Assembly (NCBI GenBank): GCA_047605425.1
Contig: JASGFT010000035.1
Location: 1-32,961, forward strand
DNA from: JAKPAM01 sp047605425
Lineage (GTDB): Bacteria > Pseudomonadota > Gammaproteobacteria > Burkholderiales > Burkholderiaceae_E
Reading direction: 5' to 3'
DNA length: 32,961 nt
In this document: positions 28,540 through 32,961 of the stretch, one piece after another
Layout of the letters: each line of letters opens with the position of its first letter
Numbering within the stretch: the stretch's first letter is position 1
The notes under the pieces: model-generated
Told to the model about the DNA's origin: nothing
What the model saw: only the letters and a program-made list of their open reading frames with translations
Database searches by the model: none
Made by a program: the position numbers and the translations under genes

Positions 28540-31500
28540 GCGGGAGGCGCCGATCCGGCTCGATCCGCTGCGGTTCCCGCTGCGCGGCAGCCGCCTGATC
28601 GAGGCGAGCGCCGGCACCGGCAAGACGTTCACGATCGCCGCCCTGTACCTGAGGCTGATGCTCGGCCACGGCGGCGATGCCGCGTTCGCGCGGCCGCTGA
28701 CGCCGCAGCAGGTGCTGGTCGTGACCTTCACCGACGCCGCCACGCAGGAACTGCGCGACCGGATCCGCGCGCGCCTCGCGCAGGCGGCCGCTTATTTCGA
28801 GCGCTCGGCGATCGAGGCCGAGGCCGGTACCGATCGCGGCGGTGACGGTGCGGCGGCCGGCGGTGACGGCGATTCGGATGACACTGTTGATGCCGTCGAA
28901 GCCGCTGATGCTTCCGGTGCTTCCGACGCCGCGTCCGACGATGTGCTCGTCGATCCGCTGCTGCGCGCGCTGCGCGACGACCATCCGCCGGCGCGCTGGC
29001 GGCAATGCGCGCGGCTGCTGCAGGCGGCCGCGCAGCAGATGGACGAGGCGGCCGTCTCGACGATCCACGGCTGGTGCCATCGGATGCTGCGCGAGCACGC
29101 GTTCGCGACCGACAGCCCGTTCACGCAGACGCTGCGCACCGACCTGTCCGACTGGCTGATCGACGTCGTGCGCGATTACTGGCGCGTGTTCCTGTATCCG
29201 CTCGACGAGACCGATGCGCGCCGCGTGCGCGGCTGGTGGCCCGGTCCGGAGTCGATGCGGGGCGTCATCGAGCGACTGCTGCCCTTGCACGAGCGGATCG
29301 CCGGCGGTGCCGGAGAGGCCGACGAGCCGGTGCGGGCGCTGGCGGCCGCCCGCGGCGAGGCCGACCGGCGCCTGGCCCGGCTGAAGGCGCCCTGGCCGGA
29401 CTGGATCGACGAGATCGGCCCGCTGCTCGACGAGGCCTGCGCGAACCGCCTGGTGCTCGGGCAGAAGTTCAAGCGGAACCATTACGTGGCGTGGCTCGAC
29501 ACGCTGCGCCGATGGGCCACCGATCCGCAAGCCGTCCGGCCGGATCTGAAGACCGGCTGGCAGCGCCTGACGCCGGCCGGCCTCGCCGAGGTCTGGCGCG
29601 ACGGCGCGCCGCCCGCGCATCCGGCCTGGACGGCGATCGAGCGGCTGGAGGGCGAACTCGATTCACTGCCCGACGGTCGCGCGGCGCTGCTGCGCCACGC
29701 GACCGCCTGGGTCGTCGAGCGCTTCGCCTGGGAGAAGTCGCGTCGCGCCGCCGTCGGCTTCGACGACCTGCTGACACGGCTCGACCGCGCGCTGCGGGGC
29801 GAGCACGGGCGGCAACTCGCGGCGCGGGTCCGCGAGCGCTTCCCGGTCGCGATGATCGACGAGTTCCAGGATACGAATCCCGAGCAGTACCGGATCTTCG
29901 ACGCGATCTACGGGGTCGACGCGGCGCCGGGCCCGGCGCCGGCCGCCGACGGTGATGGTGATGGTGATGGTGTCGGTGTCGGTGCGGGTGCGGGTGCGGG
30001 TGCGGGTGCGGGTGCCGTCAGCGTCGACGATGCTTCGGCGCTCGTGCTGATCGGCGATCCGAAGCAGGCGATCTACGCGTTTCGCGGCGCCGACATCCAT
30101 TCGTACCTGGCCGCGCGCGCCGCGACGCGCGGGCGCCACTACACGCTGGCGACCAACTACCGGTCGACCGCGCCGATGGTCGCGGCCGTCAACGCCTGGT
30201 TCGAGCTCGCGCAGCGCGATCCGGCCGGCCGCGGCGCGTTCCTGGGCCGGCGCGGCGACGAGGACCTGCTGCCCTTCCATCCGGCCGAGGCGCGCGGCCG
30301 CGACGAGCGCTGGCGCGTCGACGGCGAGCCCGCGCCGGCGCTGACCTGCTGGACGCTGCCGCCGGGCAAGGTCGGCGTCGGCGCTTATCGCAAGTCGCTG
30401 GCCGACGCGACGGCCGCGCGGATCGCCGCGCTGATCGGCCTGGCCGCCGCCGATCGCGCCGGCTTCGCGTCGTCCGACGGGACATGGCGGCCACTGCGCC
30501 CCGGCGACGTCGCCGTGCTCGTCAACAACGGCAACGAGGCCGCGCTCGTGCGGCGCGCGCTGGCGCGCGTCGGCCTGCGCAGCGTCTACCTGTCCGACCG
30601 CGAATCGGTGTTCGACAGCCGGGTCGCCGGCGACCTGCTGGCCTGGCTGCGCGCCTGCGCCGATCCGCACGACGATCGCCGGCTGCGCGCCGCGCTGGCC
30701 AGCGCGGCGCTGGGCCTGGACTGGGCGACGCTGGACCGGCTCAACGACGACGAGGCGTACTGGGAGGCGCAGGTCGAGCGCTGGCGCGCGTATCGGGCGA
30801 TCTGGCGACGCCAGGGCGTGTTGCCGATGATCCGGCATCTGCTGCACGATTTCGCGGTGCCGGCGCGGTTGCTGTCGCGCGGCGACGAGCGCGGGCTGAC
30901 CGACCTGCTGCACCTGGCCGAATTGCTGCAGCAGGCCGGCGCGACGCTCGACGGCGAGCACGCGCTGATCCGCGAGCTGGCCGAGCGGATCCAGGCCGGC
31001 GCCGCCGGCGACGATGCGCGTCGCCAGCGCCTCGAAAGCGACGACGACCTGGTCAAGGTCGTCACCGTCCACAAGTCCAAGGGGCTCGAGTATCCGTTGG
31101 TGTTCGTGCCGTTCGCGTGCGCGTTCCGCCAGGTCGGCGCGCAGGATCTGCCGCTGAGCTGGCACGACGACGACGGGCGGCTGCGGGTCGCGATCGACGG
31201 CGACGCGGCGCAGGTCGCGCGGGCCGACGACGAGCGGCTGGCCGAGGACCTGCGCAAGCTCTACGTCGCGCTGACGCGCGCGCGCCACGCGGTATGGATC
31301 GGCGTCGCCGCCGTCGACGGCTTCGCGCGCAGCGCACCCGGCTACCTGCTCGGCGCGGCGGCCGATCTGGCGCCGCTGCTGGCCGGCGTCGACGCGACGG
31401 CGATCGTCGCCGCGCCGCTGCCCGAGCCGGCCACCGGCCCGTCGCCGGCGATCGCGCGCGCCGCGCCGCCGCTCGATCCACCGTTGCCGCTGGGCGAGCG

Positions 31501-32647
31501 GCCCCGCTCGCCGTGGTGGATCGCCAGTTTTTCGGCGCTGCTGCGCGCCGGCCGGGCGCGCTCGTCCGACGCGAACGACGATCAATGGGCGTCGCCCGAC
31601 CGCGCGGCCAGCGCGTTGCAGCAAACTTTCGCCGAGGCGGCCGCCGATCCCGCGGCCGACGATCGCGCGCCAGCCGCGGACGAGATGGCGGCGTCCGCCG
31701 GAGCGGCGATCCTGCCGACGGTCGGTGCGACGACCGGTGCGGTGACCAGTGCGGTGGCCAGTGCGGTGGCCAGTGCGGCGGTCGATGCGGCGGTCGATGC
31801 GGCGGTCGATGCGGCGGTCGATGCGGCGGCGCCGGCGGCATCGAGCGCGCCGGTGTTCGCGCACCAGCCGGACCTCTTCGACGAACCGGCCGGCGGGATC
31901 GCCGAGGCCGAGGCCGCGATCCACGATTTTCCGCGCGGCCCCGCGCCCGGCAGTTTCCTGCACGAGTTGCTCGAATGGGCCGGGCGGCAGGGTTTCGCCG
32001 CGATCTGCGCGAGCCCCGAGCGGATCGATGCCTGGCTCGACCAGCAGGGCGCGGCGCGCGGCTGGCAGGCGTGGCGGCAGCCGCTGCGGCACTGGTTGAT
32101 CGGCCTGCTCGAGCGTCCGCTACCGCTGGCCGGGGGGATCTGGCGGCTGGTCGACCTGAAAGCCAGCGCCTTCCTGGTCGAGATGGAGTTCTGGTTCAGC
32201 GCCGGCGATACCGACCTCATCCGGATCGATCGCGAAGTGACTCGCCACACGTTGCAGGGGCGGGCGCGCCCGCCGCTCGGCGCGGTCCGGCTGCGGGGCA
32301 TGCTCAAGGGCTTCATCGACCTGGTGTTCGAGCACGAAGGCCGCTACTACGTCGCCGACTACAAGTCGAACTGGCTGGGGCCGGGCGACGACGCCTATAC
32401 GGCGTCGGCGATGGCCGACGCGGTCGCCGCGCATCGCTACGACCTGCAGTACGCGTTGTACCTGTTCGCGCTGCACCGGCTGCTGAAGTCGCGCGTGCCC
32501 GACTACGACTACGATCGTCACGTCGGCGGCGCGGTCTACCTGTTCGTGCGCGCCTGTCGCGGCGACGGCCGCGGCGTGTTCGTCGAACGGCCTGCGCGCG
32601 CGCTGATCGACGCGCTCGACGCGCTGTTCGGCGAGGTGGCGCGATGA
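28532..32647 (+). CDS. recB: Exodeoxyribonuclease V subunit beta (RecB) with low-complexity insertions
   Basis: UvrD-type 3'-5' helicase and nuclease of RecBCD. From ATG 28532 it has 1371 residues; E. coli RecB has 1180. Helicase motifs: ASAGTGKT (25-32), DEFQDTNPEQY (from 443), GDPKQAIYAFRGAD (from 508), LATNYRSTAP, VVTVHKSKGLEYPLVFVPF and LRKLYVALTRARHAVW. Nuclease residues: His1144 (SFLHELLEWA), Asp1263 (FIDLVFE), Asp1276 and Lys1278 (ADYKSNW). Extra length comes partly from an acidic Gly/Asp/Ala stretch (about 95-137), a DG/VG/AG dipeptide repeat (474-495) between motifs II and III, and an SAVA/DAAV repeat (1065-1100) between helicase and nuclease. All catalytic residues remain, so I expect an active enzyme. 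Its stop overlaps the recD start (ATGA). Confidence 0.97.
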   Translation: MTEREAPIRLDPLRFPLRGSRLIEASAGTGKTFTIAALYLRLMLGHGGDAAFARPLTPQQVLVVTFTDAATQELRDRIRARLAQAAAYFERSAIEAEAGTDRGGDGAAAGGDGDSDDTVDAVEAADASGASDAASDDVLVDPLLRALRDDHPPARWRQCARLLQAAAQQMDEAAVSTIHGWCHRMLREHAFATDSPFTQTLRTDLSDWLIDVVRDYWRVFLYPLDETDARRVRGWWPGPESMRGVIERLLPLHERIAGGAGEADEPVRALAAARGEADRRLARLKAPWPDWIDEIGPLLDEACANRLVLGQKFKRNHYVAWLDTLRRWATDPQAVRPDLKTGWQRLTPAGLAEVWRDGAPPAHPAWTAIERLEGELDSLPDGRAALLRHATAWVVERFAWEKSRRAAVGFDDLLTRLDRALRGEHGRQLAARVRERFPVAMIDEFQDTNPEQYRIFDAIYGVDAAPGPAPAADGDGDGDGVGVGAGAGAGAGAGAVSVDDASALVLIGDPKQAIYAFRGADIHSYLAARAATRGRHYTLATNYRSTAPMVAAVNAWFELAQRDPAGRGAFLGRRGDEDLLPFHPAEARGRDERWRVDGEPAPALTCWTLPPGKVGVGAYRKSLADATAARIAALIGLAAADRAGFASSDGTWRPLRPGDVAVLVNNGNEAALVRRALARVGLRSVYLSDRESVFDSRVAGDLLAWLRACADPHDDRRLRAALASAALGLDWATLDRLNDDEAYWEAQVERWRAYRAIWRRQGVLPMIRHLLHDFAVPARLLSRGDERGLTDLLHLAELLQQAGATLDGEHALIRELAERIQAGAAGDDARRQRLESDDDLVKVVTVHKSKGLEYPLVFVPFACAFRQVGAQDLPLSWHDDDGRLRVAIDGDAAQVARADDERLAEDLRKLYVALTRARHAVWIGVAAVDGFARSAPGYLLGAAADLAPLLAGVDATAIVAAPLPEPATGPSPAIARAAPPLDPPLPLGERPRSPWWIASFSALLRAGRARSSDANDDQWASPDRAASALQQTFAEAAADPAADDRAPAADEMAASAGAAILPTVGATTGAVTSAVASAVASAAVDAAVDAAVDAAVDAAAPAASSAPVFAHQPDLFDEPAGGIAEAEAAIHDFPRGPAPGSFLHELLEWAGRQGFAAICASPERIDAWLDQQGAARGWQAWRQPLRHWLIGLLERPLPLAGGIWRLVDLKASAFLVEMEFWFSAGDTDLIRIDREVTRHTLQGRARPPLGAVRLRGMLKGFIDLVFEHEGRYYVADYKSNWLGPGDDAYTASAMADAVAAHRYDLQYALYLFALHRLLKSRVPDYDYDRHVGGAVYLFVRACRGDGRGVFVERPARALIDALDALFGEVAR
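29951..30016 (+). repeat. 6-bp tandem repeat, 11 copies, inside recB
   Basis: GGTGAT three times, GGTGTC twice, GGTGCG five times and GGTGCC once, without gaps. In frame it encodes 22 residues of Gly-Asp, Gly-Val and Gly-Ala dipeptides between helicase motifs II and III. Confidence 0.95.
31724..31831 (+). repeat. 12-bp tandem repeat, about 9 copies, inside recB
   Basis: Units change gradually from GGTGCGACGACC through AGTGCGGTGGCC to GATGCGGCGGTC (three exact copies) and a last variant. In frame they encode GATT, GAVT, SAVA, SAAV and DAAV tetrapeptides in the linker between the helicase and nuclease domains. Confidence 0.95.
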
Positions 32648-32961
32648 CGCCGGCGATCGAGCGCGACGACGCGCCGCACTGGCGGACGGCCGATCGGTCG
32701 TCGGCGCTGCGGATGCTGGGCGAATGGGCCGCGCATGGCTGGCTGCGCGAGCTCGATCGCGCGTTCGCCGGGTTCGTCGATCGTCATCTGGCGCGGCCGT
32801 CGCCGCTGCTGCTGGTCGGCGCCGCGCTGGCCAGCCACCAGCTCGGCCGCGGCCACGTCTGCCTGGACCTGGCGGCGGCGCTGGTCGACTCGCGTTTCGT
32901 GCTGTCGCTGCCGCCGCAGGACGACGACGCGGCGCCCGCCGGGGTCGATGGCGCGCGGCCG
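32644..32961 (+). CDS. recD: Exodeoxyribonuclease V subunit alpha (RecD), N-terminal part
   Basis: 5'-3' helicase subunit of RecBCD. Only the first 106 codons are in the window. The ATG overlaps the recB stop (ATGA). The segment LRELDRAFAGFVDRHLA, then LLLVGAALASHQLGRGHVCL, resembles the start of RecD proteins, in which a helical N-terminal domain contains a LxxALxSxxxGxGHVCLDL motif. The helicase motifs lie beyond the right edge. The identification rests on this motif and on its position after recC and recB. Confidence 0.88.
   Translation, partial: MTPAIERDDAPHWRTADRSSALRMLGEWAAHGWLRELDRAFAGFVDRHLARPSPLLLVGAALASHQLGRGHVCLDLAAALVDSRFVLSLPPQDDDAAPAGVDGARP

Noticed and set aside
1..32961. Mobile element, prophage, toxin-antitoxin or defence island
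   Set aside because: No transposase, integrase, phage, restriction or toxin genes were seen; RecBCD is a core repair enzyme here, and gene content is housekeeping throughout.

Overview
The window reads as an ordinary, very GC-rich chromosomal segment of a betaproteobacterium, most likely Burkholderiales. The evidence is gene content and order (nadK/recN divergent from hrcA, hemH, then grpE-dnaK-dnaJ; nth preceded by a stand-alone RnfB ferredoxin and followed by a DUF1841 gene; fdxA near pncB), the close match of NadK, Nth, PncB and intracellular PHB depolymerase to Burkholderia/Ralstonia-type proteins as I remember them, and a polyhydroxyalkanoate-degrading enzyme. I see no rRNA, tRNA, CRISPR array, insertion sequence, prophage or integration site. 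Both ends cut genes: recN on the left, recD on the right.

Layout. 1-3.7 kb: recN and nadK on the minus strand, divergent from hrcA. 3.7-5.4 kb: hemH converging on a BON-LysM (Kbp-like) gene. 5.5-9.6 kb: the heat-shock chaperone cluster grpE-dnaK-dnaJ, with a near-consensus sigma-32 promoter, a second weaker candidate in front of dnaK, and two strong hairpins between dnaK and dnaJ. 9.6-13.4 kb: threonine dehydratase (minus), divergent from hemL and hisC. 13.4-17.0 kb: SulP anion transporter, Pit-type phosphate permease and its DUF47 partner (minus). 17.1-19.0 kb: DUF1841, nth and an rnfB-like ferredoxin gene (minus). 19.2-22.8 kb: PHB depolymerase, 7Fe ferredoxin fdxA and a sodium:solute symporter (minus). 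22.9-33.0 kb (plus): pncB and a 2-hydroxyacid dehydrogenase overlapping as ATGA, then recC-recB-recD overlapping end to end.

How the genes work together. Protein quality control: hrcA, grpE, dnaK, dnaJ. DNA repair: recN, nth, recBCD. Tetrapyrrole synthesis: hemL early, hemH last. NAD(P): pncB makes nicotinate mononucleotide, nadK makes NADP. Ion transport: pit with DUF47, and sulP.

The unusual signal is not a new gene cassette. It is a set of in-frame short tandem repeats (6, 9, 12 and 15 bp units) inside otherwise conserved housekeeping genes: the recN tail, the sulP tail, the rnfB tail, and two places in recB, one of them between helicase motifs II and III. Next to the rnfB repeat is a run of seven G at which adding one base would restore a canonical RnfB C-terminus whose stop overlaps the nth start. 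Other points for a second look are an 18-bp perfect terminator-like hairpin in the pncB leader, probable leaderless mRNAs for nadK, hrcA and sulP, a structured fdxA leader, and a canonical G-quadruplex motif between fdxA and phaZ.
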